A program made the position numbers and the translations under genes. This document shows positions 1-6,316 of a stretch of DNA of 6,316 nt, in pieces; positions within the stretch are counted from its first letter, which is position 1, and every line of letters begins with the position of its first letter. The DNA comes from Reyranella sp. (GTDB lineage: Bacteria > Pseudomonadota > Alphaproteobacteria > Reyranellales > Reyranellaceae): the NCBI GenBank assembly GCA_030681635.1, contig JAUXRT010000591.1, positions 1-6,316 on the forward strand, written 5' to 3'. A model generated the notes under the pieces. It worked only from the letters and a program-made list of their open reading frames with translations. It had not been told where the DNA came from and did no database searches.

Positions 1-308
1 TCAAGCCGCGCCGCCAGGGCACACAGCGGCTCTACAGCGTCGGCGACCGCGCGCGGCTCGGCTGGATTCTCCGCGGCAAGCGGCTGGGTTTTACCCTGGC
101 CGAGATCAAGGAACTGCTCGACCTCTATCATGTCGATCGCACCGGCCTGCAGCAGATGCGCGAGTTGCTGCGCCGCAGCCGGCTGCATATTGAAGACCTC
201 GAACGCCGGCGGGCCGATCTCGATGCCCAGATCGGCGAGTTCAAGGACGTCGAGACACAGGTGTCCGCTGAACTGCAGCGGCGCGGCGCCGACCCGGCTA
301 GCGACTGA
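1..308 (+). CDS. MerR-family transcriptional regulator, LiuR-like (5' truncated by window)
   Basis: This is the 3' part of a regulator gene read from base 3; the N-terminus lies outside the window and 101 residues are visible. The first part (RRQGTQRLYS, then DRARLGWILRGKRLGFTLAEI) is the wing and second helical pair of a MerR winged helix-turn-helix. The RGKRLGFTLAEIKELLDLY stretch is typical of the MerR subgroup that sits beside acyl-CoA catabolic genes (LiuR-type). Visible residues 47-95 are rich in Arg, Glu, Leu and Gln with heptad-like spacing and should form the antiparallel coiled-coil dimerisation helix. There is no cysteine in the visible part, so a metal-sensing MerR is unlikely; a CoA-thioester or related effector is an inference from family and context. 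The stop codon is 19 bases before the downstream dehydrogenase, suggesting cotranscription and control of that operon. The family is confident; the effector is unknown. Confidence 0.88.
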   Translation, partial: KPRRQGTQRLYSVGDRARLGWILRGKRLGFTLAEIKELLDLYHVDRTGLQQMRELLRRSRLHIEDLERRRADLDAQIGEFKDVETQVSAELQRRGADPASD

Positions 309-317
309 GAAACTCAC

Positions 318-323
318 GGAGGA
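318..323 (+). promoter_or_regulatory. Shine-Dalgarno (GGAGGA) of the acyl-CoA dehydrogenase
   Basis: GGAGGA lies 4 bases before the ATG at 328. It decides the start: the reading frame stays open upstream to an ATG at 130, but that upstream part overlaps the MerR coding sequence and encodes no family-like residues. Confidence 0.8.
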
Positions 324-327
324 AAAC

Positions 328-2115
<1,788 letters not shown>

Positions 2116-2196
2116 GTTTTCCGGATCGCGAGTGAGACGACGGAAAGCCTCTCGACACTCGGCGACGACCGTGCAGACTTCCCGCCAACACGAGTT

Positions 2197-2202
2197 GGAG
2201 GA
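2197..2202 (+). promoter_or_regulatory. Shine-Dalgarno (GGAGGA) of the crotonase
   Basis: GGAGGA ends 9 bases before the ATG at 2212. It supports that start and independent ribosome loading after the 96-base gap from the dehydrogenase. No convincing promoter or terminator was seen in that gap, so the pair is probably cotranscribed. Confidence 0.7.
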
Positions 2203-2211
2203 TCAGTCCGC

Positions 2212-3012
2212 ATGTCCGCACCGCACGTTCTCGCCGAAGTCAAAGACGGCATCGGCTGGCTGACGCTCAACCGGCCGGAGCAGCTCAACGCGCTGTCGAT
2301 GGAGATGCGCGATCTGCTGATCGAGCACAGCGCCAAGTTCGAGAAGGATCCCGCGGTGCGCTGCGTGGTGATCCGGGGCGCCGGCACGCATTTCATGGCA
2401 GGCGGCGACATCAGGGGCTTCCACAAGTCGCTGACGACCGAGAAGGAGGCGCACCTCGCCGGCTTCGAGATGCGCGTCGTGAAGGCGCATCAGTTGATCT
2501 ACCAGATCCGCCGCATGCAGAAGCCGGTGCTGGCCTCGGTGCAGGGCGCCGCCGCGGGCTTCGGCCTGTCGCTGATCCTGAACTGCGATCTCGCCATCGC
2601 CAGTGACGATTCCTTCTTCACGCTCGCCTACCGCCACATCGGCCTCAGTGCCGACGGCGGCGCCACCTATTTCCTGCCGAGGGTCGTGGGCGAGCGGAAG
2701 GCACTCGAGATCGCGCTTTTAGGCGAGCGGTTCTCCGCCCAGGAGGCGAAGGACAACAACATCCTCAATTGGGTCGTGCCCAAGGATCAGCTCGTGGCCG
2801 AAACCGTGAAGATGGCGCGCAAGCTTGCCGACGGTCCGACGTTCGCGCTGGGCGTCGCCAAGAGCCTGATCCGCAACTCGTTCGACAATTCGTGGGACGA
2901 GCACTCCCACCGCGAGGCCGAGGGCCTGGCCGCCTGTGCCGCGACCGAGGACCATTTCGAAGGCCTCAACGCCTTCCTCGACAAGCGCAAGCCCGCCTTC
3001 AAGGGCAGGTGA
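2212..3012 (+). CDS. Crotonase-fold enoyl-CoA hydratase/isomerase family protein, PaaG-like active site
   Basis: The protein has 266 residues, normal for the crotonase superfamily, which acts on CoA thioesters in the cytoplasm. The opening WLTLNRPEQLNALS (16-29) is the classic first strand-turn. FMAGGDI (61-67) supplies the first oxyanion-hole/CoA region, and QGAAAGFGLSLILNCDLAIA (111-130) supplies the second. In my hand alignment to rat mitochondrial enoyl-CoA hydratase, the two catalytic glutamates (Glu144, Glu164) correspond to Ser120 and Tyr140, so ordinary hydratase chemistry is doubtful. Asp148 in IGLSADGGATYFLPR lies where the PaaG isomerase and 4-chlorobenzoyl-CoA dehalogenase groups carry their catalytic aspartate. 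Double-bond isomerisation or another CoA reaction is therefore more likely than hydration. The gene sits 96 bases after the acyl-CoA dehydrogenase on the same strand and faces the DUF1254 gene tail-to-tail. The family is certain; the reaction is open. Confidence 0.93.
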   Translation: MSAPHVLAEVKDGIGWLTLNRPEQLNALSMEMRDLLIEHSAKFEKDPAVRCVVIRGAGTHFMAGGDIRGFHKSLTTEKEAHLAGFEMRVVKAHQLIYQIRRMQKPVLASVQGAAAGFGLSLILNCDLAIASDDSFFTLAYRHIGLSADGGATYFLPRVVGERKALEIALLGERFSAQEAKDNNILNWVVPKDQLVAETVKMARKLADGPTFALGVAKSLIRNSFDNSWDEHSHREAEGLAACAATEDHFEGLNAFLDKRKPAFKGR

Positions 3013-3031
3013 GGGCGCGGCGGATCGGCGG

Positions 3032-3060
3032 AGAGGTCCGGTAGAGGTCCGGTGAGGTCA
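3032..3060 (+). repeat. 11-bp tandem duplication in the convergent gap
   Basis: AGAGGTCCGGT occurs twice back to back (3032-3042 and 3043-3053). GAGGTCA (3054-3060) then follows as a partial third unit that runs into the stop codon of the minus-strand gene. The repeat fills most of the 45-base gap between the convergent crotonase and DUF1254 genes. It has no dyad symmetry or T-tract suggesting a terminator, and probably arose by replication slippage. Confidence 0.75.
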
Positions 3061-4470
3061 CTCGACCTTCTGGACGGTCGGCGACTTCCAGGTGCCGTCG
3101 AGCAGCTCGCGCTTGGGCAGATAGTAGCGCATGGCCAGCATGAACGGCCCCTTGGGCGCCGGCAGCCAGTTCGCTTCCCTGTCCTTCCCGGGCGATTCGT
3201 TCTGGATGTAGAGCGTCAACCCACCGTCGGGGTCCCGCTTGAGGTCGGGCAGCATCGGCGCGTTGATCAGGTAGCGGTTGATCGGGTTGGCGACCAGGAG
3301 CTGGCCGGGCAGGTCGTACATGGTAAGCGACCAGAAGGCATCGACCGGCGGGAACTGGCCGGCGGCGAAGCGCAGCGTGTAGCGGCCCGTCGCGCCGTCG
3401 AGCGGCCTGCCGGCCGAGTCCTTCTCGTAGAGCGGATACATCGCCTCTTCGCGCGAATTGGCGCCGATGCCGGCCTGTGTGCCGACGGCGCGCGCGACGT
3501 AGTCGTTCTTGAGGAAGGCGCGTGTGCCGAAAAGCTCGTCGACCTTGCCGCCGAGCGCCGCCCGCCGCTCGTCGATCAGCTTCTGGCCGTCCGCCATGCC
3601 CGCCTGCAAAGCCTGCCTCATCTCGGGTGACAGGGCCGCGACGTCGAACTTCCGGCCGGCGACGACGCCGATCCTCTCGAAGCTCTTACGCAACGCGACC
3701 TCGCTGGGATGGGCGGGCATGAACTGCAGCATGAAGGCCAGCACGTTGAAGAATTCCAGCGAAGTCTTCTGCTGGGCCGGCGGCACCGGCTTGATCCAGT
3801 CGATCGCTGGCGCGGCGGCCGGCGCCGGTTTGCCGAGGAAGGCCGACAGGCTCTGCACCTTGTAGCCTGCCTGCAGCTTCTTCACCTTGTCGAGGTCGGC
3901 CGGATTGAAGAGCTGGGTGCGGCCGACGACGTTCACGAACTCGGTCTCCGAGCGAATGACCTTGGTGATGCCGGCCGGCGTCTCGCCCTTCCATCCCGGG
4001 CCGGCGACCAGGTAGTTGCCACCGCCATTGCCCGTCGTGCGCGTGCCGAGATAGTCGAAATTGAAGGTGTAGAGATCCATCATCTGGAACACGAAGTAGC
4101 GGCCCTTGTCGACCGGCGGCACCGTGATGACGACCGGCTCGGCGCGGAGGTCGAGGCTCATGAAGCTGTAGGGCGTGTCGGAGTTCGGCGTGACGAACGC
4201 CTTGTCGTCGGGCGTGAAGACGCGGGCGATGTTCAGCACGGTATTGAACGGGCCCTTGTATTCCGGATTGTTCTTGTCGACGGAGAACACGTACATCGTC
4301 GTGTACATGCTGACGGCGGGCACGCCGAACACATAGGCATCGCGGGCGATGGTGCGGGCCTCGGCCGGCGTCGGCGCCTGCGCATAGGCGGCGGAGGACA
4401 GGAACGGTCCGGGGATCACCAGCGAGACCACGGACGCGACCAGTGCCGCAGTGAAAATCCTTCTACCCAT
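3058..4470 (-). CDS. Exported DUF1254/DUF1214 domain protein
   Basis: From the chosen ATG the protein has 470 residues. A Sec-type signal peptide is visible: MGRRIF, then a hydrophobic run (about 7-24), then SSAAYAQA with probable cleavage after Ala30 or Ala32, so the mature protein should be periplasmic. The N-terminal DUF1254 domain (about 40-170) has the family features ARDAYVFGVPAVSMY (42-56), FVTPNSDTPYSFMSLDLRAEP (two overlapping blocks within 92-112) and RYFVFQMMDLYTFNFDYLGTR (within 124-144). The C-terminal DUF1214 domain (about 355-455) has FPPVDAFWSLTMYD (373-386), NRYLIN (398-403) and LTLYIQNESPG (418-428), ending with an NWLPAP block (434-439). A helical linker rich in charged residues joins the domains. 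The biochemical role of this two-domain family is not established, and I assign none. ATG codons at 4521 and 4497 are in frame upstream, but only 4470 has both a Shine-Dalgarno site and a proper signal-peptide start. The gene is divergent from the MBL hydrolase and convergent with the crotonase. Confidence 0.93.
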   Translation of the reverse strand: MGRRIFTAALVASVVSLVIPGPFLSSAAYAQAPTPAEARTIARDAYVFGVPAVSMYTTMYVFSVDKNNPEYKGPFNTVLNIARVFTPDDKAFVTPNSDTPYSFMSLDLRAEPVVITVPPVDKGRYFVFQMMDLYTFNFDYLGTRTTGNGGGNYLVAGPGWKGETPAGITKVIRSETEFVNVVGRTQLFNPADLDKVKKLQAGYKVQSLSAFLGKPAPAAAPAIDWIKPVPPAQQKTSLEFFNVLAFMLQFMPAHPSEVALRKSFERIGVVAGRKFDVAALSPEMRQALQAGMADGQKLIDERRAALGGKVDELFGTRAFLKNDYVARAVGTQAGIGANSREEAMYPLYEKDSAGRPLDGATGRYTLRFAAGQFPPVDAFWSLTMYDLPGQLLVANPINRYLINAPMLPDLKRDPDGGLTLYIQNESPGKDREANWLPAPKGPFMLAMRYYLPKRELLDGTWKSPTVQKVE

Positions 4471-4476
4471 GACGCA

Positions 4477-4482
4477 CTCCTC
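4477..4482 (-). promoter_or_regulatory. Shine-Dalgarno (GAGGAG) of the DUF1254 gene
   Basis: Read on the minus strand, GAGGAG ends 6 bases before the ATG whose first base is 4470. It decides that start over the in-frame ATGs at 4497 and 4521, which would add a 9- or 17-residue non-hydrophobic leader ahead of the signal peptide. Confidence 0.75.
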
Positions 4483-4495
4483 ATTACAGATTCGC

Positions 4496-4501
4496 ATCAT
4501 A
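4496..4501 (-). promoter_or_regulatory. Possible -10 box of the DUF1254 gene
   Basis: On the minus strand this reads TATGAT, a 5 of 6 match to the sigma-70 -10 consensus in otherwise GC-rich DNA. A transcript starting about 7 bases downstream would have a short leader that still contains the GAGGAG site. No good -35 box lies 16-18 bases upstream, so this is a weak call. Confidence 0.3.
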
Positions 4502-4578
4502 GCAGGGAGGAGCGATGCCATGGCCGCATATCAGGGGGCAGCCAGGTAAACAGGCATGAAACCATCGCGAATCCCTTC

Positions 4579-4584
4579 TATCAT
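4579..4584 (+). promoter_or_regulatory. Possible -10 box of the MBL hydrolase gene
   Basis: TATCAT matches the sigma-70 -10 consensus at 5 of 6 positions in the divergent gap, 52 bases before the MBL start codon. No recognisable -35 box is correctly spaced. The gap of 166 bases (4471-4636) holds no gene I can support, and both outward genes must be driven from it. Confidence 0.25.
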
Positions 4585-4623
4585 TGGCTGTTCCGGAAGA
4601 TCGGGAACCGGACGACATCGGAA

Positions 4624-4629
4624 AGGTGA
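4624..4629 (+). promoter_or_regulatory. Shine-Dalgarno (AGGTGA) of the MBL hydrolase
   Basis: AGGTGA matches the 3' half of the canonical anti-16S complement and ends 7 bases before the ATG at 4637. It selects this start over the in-frame ATG at 4556, whose extra 27 residues (Arg/Ser/Gly-rich) are unlike the family. Confidence 0.7.
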
Positions 4630-4636
4630 AGTGATC

Positions 4637-5539
4637 ATGCAAGACCGCCACATCGGCGACGTTCGCGTCACCCGCATAGAAGAGATTTCGGGGCCAGGCT
4701 TTCCGGCCAAGGATTTCTTCCCCGAGTTCGAGCCCGAGACCTTCAAGAGCCATGAGCACTGGATGGCGCCCGGCTACTACCAGCCCGAAAGCGGCCGGCT
4801 CATGCGGTCGATCCATTCCTGGCTCATCCGCACGGGCAAGCACACGATCCTGATCGATGCCTGCTCGGGCAATCACAAGAACCGGCCCGGCATGCCGGGC
4901 TTCCACATGCTGGACACGAAGTATCTCGACCGGCTGCGCGAGGCGGGCGTCCAGCCGGAGGAGGTCGACTTCGTCATGTGCACGCACCTGCACGTCGATC
5001 ATGTCGGCTGGAACACAAGGCTCGAGAACGGCAAGTGGGTGCCGACTTTCCCGAACGCCAAGTACGTGATGTCCAGGGTCGATCACGACCACTGGGCCAA
5101 GGTGGCGAAGACAGCCGGTGCGCCGGAGTACGAGGTCAACACCTACAACGACTCGGTGCTTCCGGTCGTCGAGGCGAAGATGGCGGAGTTCGTCTCAGGC
5201 GGCGAGCATGCCATGTGCGGCTGCCTGAAGCTCAAGCCTGCGCCCGGCCATACGCCGGGACAGATCCGCATCGATCTCGAATCGAAGGGCCAGCGCGCGA
5301 TGTTCCCCGGCGACGCGCTGCATAGTCCGCTGCAGGTGCCGGTGTGGAGATGGAACAGCCGCTTCTGCGACGACCGCGATCTCGCCGCCAAGACCCGCGG
5401 CGCTTTGCTGGCCGATTGCGTGGAGCAGGGGGCGCTCCTGATGCCGGCGCACTTCGGGTCGCCGCACGCGGCCTATATCAAGGCGAAAGGCGACCGCTTC
5501 GAACTCGACTGGGACCACGACAACAAGCGAGGGCGTTGA
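4637..5539 (+). CDS. MBL-fold metallo-hydrolase
   Basis: This 300-residue protein belongs to the metallo-beta-lactamase superfamily. It carries the full dinuclear-zinc ligand set: HLHVDH (His117, His119, Asp121, His122), His205 in PAPGHTPGQ, Asp226 in MFPGDALHS and His272 in MPAHFGSPH. The strand-rich first half includes SIHSWLIRTGKHTILIDACSG (59-69 and 70-78), the usual substrate-facing beta region. EVDFVMCTHLHVDHVGWNT is typical of the COG0491-type hydrolases that also include AHL lactonases and methyl-parathion-hydrolase-like enzymes. No signal peptide is seen, so it should be cytoplasmic. The substrate is not determinable: hydrolysis of a lactone, ester or thioester is possible, and quorum-quenching lactonase activity would be only a guess. 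The gene appears monocistronic. It is divergent from the DUF1254 gene, and its stop codon lies 4 bases before a large nested inverted repeat that may end its transcript. Confidence 0.93.
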   Translation: MQDRHIGDVRVTRIEEISGPGFPAKDFFPEFEPETFKSHEHWMAPGYYQPESGRLMRSIHSWLIRTGKHTILIDACSGNHKNRPGMPGFHMLDTKYLDRLREAGVQPEEVDFVMCTHLHVDHVGWNTRLENGKWVPTFPNAKYVMSRVDHDHWAKVAKTAGAPEYEVNTYNDSVLPVVEAKMAEFVSGGEHAMCGCLKLKPAPGHTPGQIRIDLESKGQRAMFPGDALHSPLQVPVWRWNSRFCDDRDLAAKTRGALLADCVEQGALLMPAHFGSPHAAYIKAKGDRFELDWDHDNKRGR

Positions 5540-5543
5540 ACCC

Positions 5544-5634
5544 TCTTCTGGACCGCGAGCGTCCCGCTCGCTCATGCCCCCGAGCGAGCCCGGGCGGAGT
5601 AACCTCCGCCCTTTGACGCTCGCGGTCCGGGAGA
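5544..5634 (+). repeat. Nested inverted repeat forming a three-way junction (REP-like element or complex terminator)
   Basis: The outer arms 5550-5563 and 5615-5628 are perfect 14-base reverse complements. In plus-strand RNA the stem extends to 5544-5563 with 5615-5634: 20 pairs, two of them G-U. Two perfect 8-bp hairpins lie inside it: GCTCGCTC/GAGCGAGC (5566-5573 with 5582-5589, 8-base loop) and GGGCGGAG/CTCCGCCC (5592-5599 with 5604-5611, TAAC loop). Linkers of 2, 2 and 3 bases separate the stems, giving a compact three-way junction. It begins just after the MBL stop codon. It could be an intergenic palindromic repeat of the REP/MITE class, a transcript-end structure, or a structured RNA. 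Only one copy is visible here, so dispersal cannot be shown. Confidence 0.8.
5592..5614 (+). terminator. Possible transcription terminator after the MBL gene
   Basis: A perfect 8-bp GC-rich stem (GGGCGGAG/CTCCGCCC) with a 4-base TAAC loop is followed by only three T residues. The short T-tract makes it a weak intrinsic terminator by E. coli standards. Its position 52 bases after the MBL stop, and before the MarR promoter candidate, makes termination plausible. It is the inner second hairpin of the larger nested structure. Confidence 0.35.
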
Positions 5635-5644
5635 ACGAGAGCCC

Positions 5645-5674
5645 TTGCCATTTAGATGATTAGCGTCCTATCTT
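5645..5674 (+). promoter_or_regulatory. Candidate sigma-70 promoter of the MarR gene
   Basis: TTGCCA (5645-5650, 5 of 6 to TTGACA) and TATCTT (5669-5674, 4 of 6 to TATAAT) are separated by 18 bases in the most AT-rich stretch of the window. Initiation about 7 bases after the -10 box would fall on or next to the GTG start codon at 5681, predicting a leaderless mRNA. A MarR protein would normally bind over such a promoter; AGAT (5654-5657) and ATCT (5670-5673) form only a short dyad and are not a firm operator. Confidence 0.45.
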
Positions 5675-5680
5675 TATGCC

Positions 5681-6163
5681 GTGGCGCATCCCAATCAGAT
5701 CGATTTCGGCTTCAACGTCGCGCGGCTGGCCCGCCGCCTGCGCCAGGCCGTCGATGCCGAGTTGCAGGCCTTCGGTCTCACCGATGCGACATGGCGACCG
5801 CTCGCCTATGTCGGCCGCCTGGGCGGCGGCGTGCGGCAGAAGGAACTCGCCACCGCGCTCTCCATCGAGGGCCCGTCGCTGGTTCGCCAGCTCGACAATC
5901 TCGAACGCCGCGGCCTGATCGAGCGGCGCGAGGACGAGACCGACCGCCGGGCGCGCGGCATCTATCTGACCCGCGCCGGCCGCGACCTCGCGGTGCGCGT
6001 CGCCAAGGTCGGCACCGAGATCCAGGAGCGCCTGCTGGCCAAGGTGCCGGCCGCCGACCTGGAGATTTGCCAGCGCGTGCTGGCCAGCATCGAACGCGGA
6101 CTGGACGAACGGTTTGAAACGGCCGAGGAGCCAACAACGACGAAGACGAGGAGGAAGCCATGA
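5681..6163 (+). CDS. MarR-family transcriptional regulator, SlyA-like
   Basis: This 160-residue DNA-binding protein matches the usual 140-165 residue MarR length. It should act as a dimer that represses or activates nearby genes in response to small phenolic or other ligands. The DNA-binding winged helix is visible: QKELATALSIEGPSLVRQLD (53-72) is the helix-turn-helix, NLERRGLIERR (73-83) follows, and the wing has the diagnostic DRRARGIYLT (88-97). These blocks closely resemble SlyA (its PSLVRTLDQLE and SDRRAKRIKLT segments). The N-terminal helix 10-31 and C-terminal helices from about 103 form the dimer interface, and the tail 149-160 is Thr/Lys/Arg-rich. The start is GTG at 5681. No Shine-Dalgarno sequence precedes it, and no better in-frame start exists after the TGA at 5657. 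The stop overlaps the start of the downstream amidohydrolase, which is the most likely regulated partner. Confidence 0.92.
   Translation: MAHPNQIDFGFNVARLARRLRQAVDAELQAFGLTDATWRPLAYVGRLGGGVRQKELATALSIEGPSLVRQLDNLERRGLIERREDETDRRARGIYLTRAGRDLAVRVAKVGTEIQERLLAKVPAADLEICQRVLASIERGLDERFETAEEPTTTKTRRKP
6148..6155 (+). promoter_or_regulatory. Shine-Dalgarno (GAGGAGGA) of the amidohydrolase, inside the MarR gene
   Basis: GAGGAGGA lies within the last codons of the MarR gene and ends 4 bases before the ATG at 6160. This very strong site supports translation of the overlapping downstream gene, in contrast to the MarR gene itself, which has none. Confidence 0.8.
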
Positions 6164-6316
6164 GCCAGATCGAGGTCAATGCTCCCAATCGCTGGCGTCT
6201 CGACACGCCGGGCGCCGCCGGCTGGCCGCGCAGCGCGCGGCCCGACGCGGCGAAGAAGTACTTCATGGTCTCCGCCGACGGCCATGCCAACGAGCCGGCC
6301 ACGCTCTGGCTCGACC
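6160..6316 (+). CDS. Amidohydrolase family protein (N-terminal fragment, runs off window)
   Basis: Only the first 52 residues are in the window; they begin at the ATG of an ATGA overlap with the MarR stop codon. After a polar, Pro/Arg-rich leader, KKYFMVSADGHANEP (32-46) followed by TLWLD resembles the first strand of amidohydrolase_2 (PF04909) enzymes. There an Asp-x-His motif, here Asp40-Gly-His42, contributes metal ligands, and a NEP-x-x-LW segment is common in the large alphaproteobacterial subgroup. Such enzymes are TIM-barrel metal-dependent hydrolases or decarboxylases, often in aromatic-compound catabolism. The substrate cannot be inferred from this fragment. Expression is probably coupled to the SlyA-like regulator upstream. 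Family assignment is moderately confident because the rest of the active site is outside the window. Confidence 0.75.
   Translation, partial: MSQIEVNAPNRWRLDTPGAAGWPRSARPDAAKKYFMVSADGHANEPATLWLD

Noticed and set aside
130..327. N-terminal extension of the dehydrogenase to an upstream ATG
   Set aside because: The extension overlaps the MerR coding sequence in another frame, is rich in Cys, Ser and Arg, and is not dehydrogenase-like. The ATG at 328 has GGAGGA and the expected family start.
2129..2161. CGAGTG/CACTCG inverted repeat between the dehydrogenase and crotonase as a terminator
   Set aside because: The stem is only 6 bp with a 21-base loop and no T-tract, so it is likely a chance match in GC-rich DNA.
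2212..3012. Calling the crotonase DmdD (methylthioacryloyl-CoA hydratase) because it follows a DmdC-like gene
   Set aside because: DmdD relies on the two crotonase glutamates; here those positions are Ser120 and Tyr140.
3709..4629. A 306-codon plus-strand open frame opposite the DUF1254 gene
   Set aside because: It is antisense to a gene with a signal peptide and two recognisable domains. Its product is Arg/Gly/His-rich with no recognisable domain.
4484..5092. A 202-codon minus-strand open frame opposite the MBL gene and the divergent gap
   Set aside because: It is antisense to the HLHVDH-containing half of the MBL protein and shows no motif of its own.
5544..5634. Reading the three-way-junction element as a tRNA or an integron attC site
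   Set aside because: It lacks a TPsiC arm, an anticodon loop and a CCA-proximal acceptor for a tRNA. It also lacks the conserved GTTRRRY core sites of attC.
5654..5673. AGAT/ATCT dyad as the MarR operator
   Set aside because: Only four bases match on each side, with a 12-base spacer. It is too short to separate from chance, although its position over the promoter is suggestive.

Overview
The window is GC-rich, gene-dense chromosomal DNA. Codon third positions are overwhelmingly G or C, and Shine-Dalgarno motifs are strong. Gene content points to an alphaproteobacterium with a large catabolic genome, possibly Rhodospirillales/Reyranella-like: a LiuR-type MerR regulator, a DmdC-like acyl-CoA dehydrogenase, a crotonase, a DUF1254/DUF1214 protein, an MBL-fold hydrolase, and a SlyA-like MarR regulator coupled to an amidohydrolase. 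The taxon is inferred from gene style, not proven. No transposase, integrase, tRNA, rRNA or CRISPR array was seen.

Layout. (1) Positions 1-3012, plus strand: the 3' end of a MerR-family regulator, then a 595-aa acyl-CoA dehydrogenase and a 266-aa crotonase. These read as a regulator-led acyl-CoA degradation operon. The dehydrogenase introduces a 2,3-double bond into an acyl-CoA and the crotonase would act on an enoyl-CoA. However, the crotonase lacks both hydratase glutamates and has a PaaG-like aspartate, so isomerisation is more likely than hydration. (2) Positions 3013-3057: a short convergent gap holding an 11-bp tandem duplication. (3) Positions 3058-4470, minus strand: an exported DUF1254/DUF1214 protein. 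(4) Positions 4471-4636: a divergent promoter region. (5) Positions 4637-5539, plus strand: a 300-aa MBL-fold metallo-hydrolase with a complete metal-ligand set. (6) Positions 5540-5680: a compact nested inverted repeat that folds on paper into a three-way junction, followed by a likely promoter. (7) Positions 5681-6316, plus strand: a SlyA-like MarR regulator, apparently leaderless with a GTG start. It overlaps by ATGA the start of an amidohydrolase that runs off the window.

The most unusual items are the nested inverted repeat at 5544-5634, the crotonase with substituted catalytic residues, and the apparently leaderless MarR gene translationally coupled to an amidohydrolase. The remaining genes belong to well-known families. 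I see no convincing evidence of a wholly new multi-gene system.
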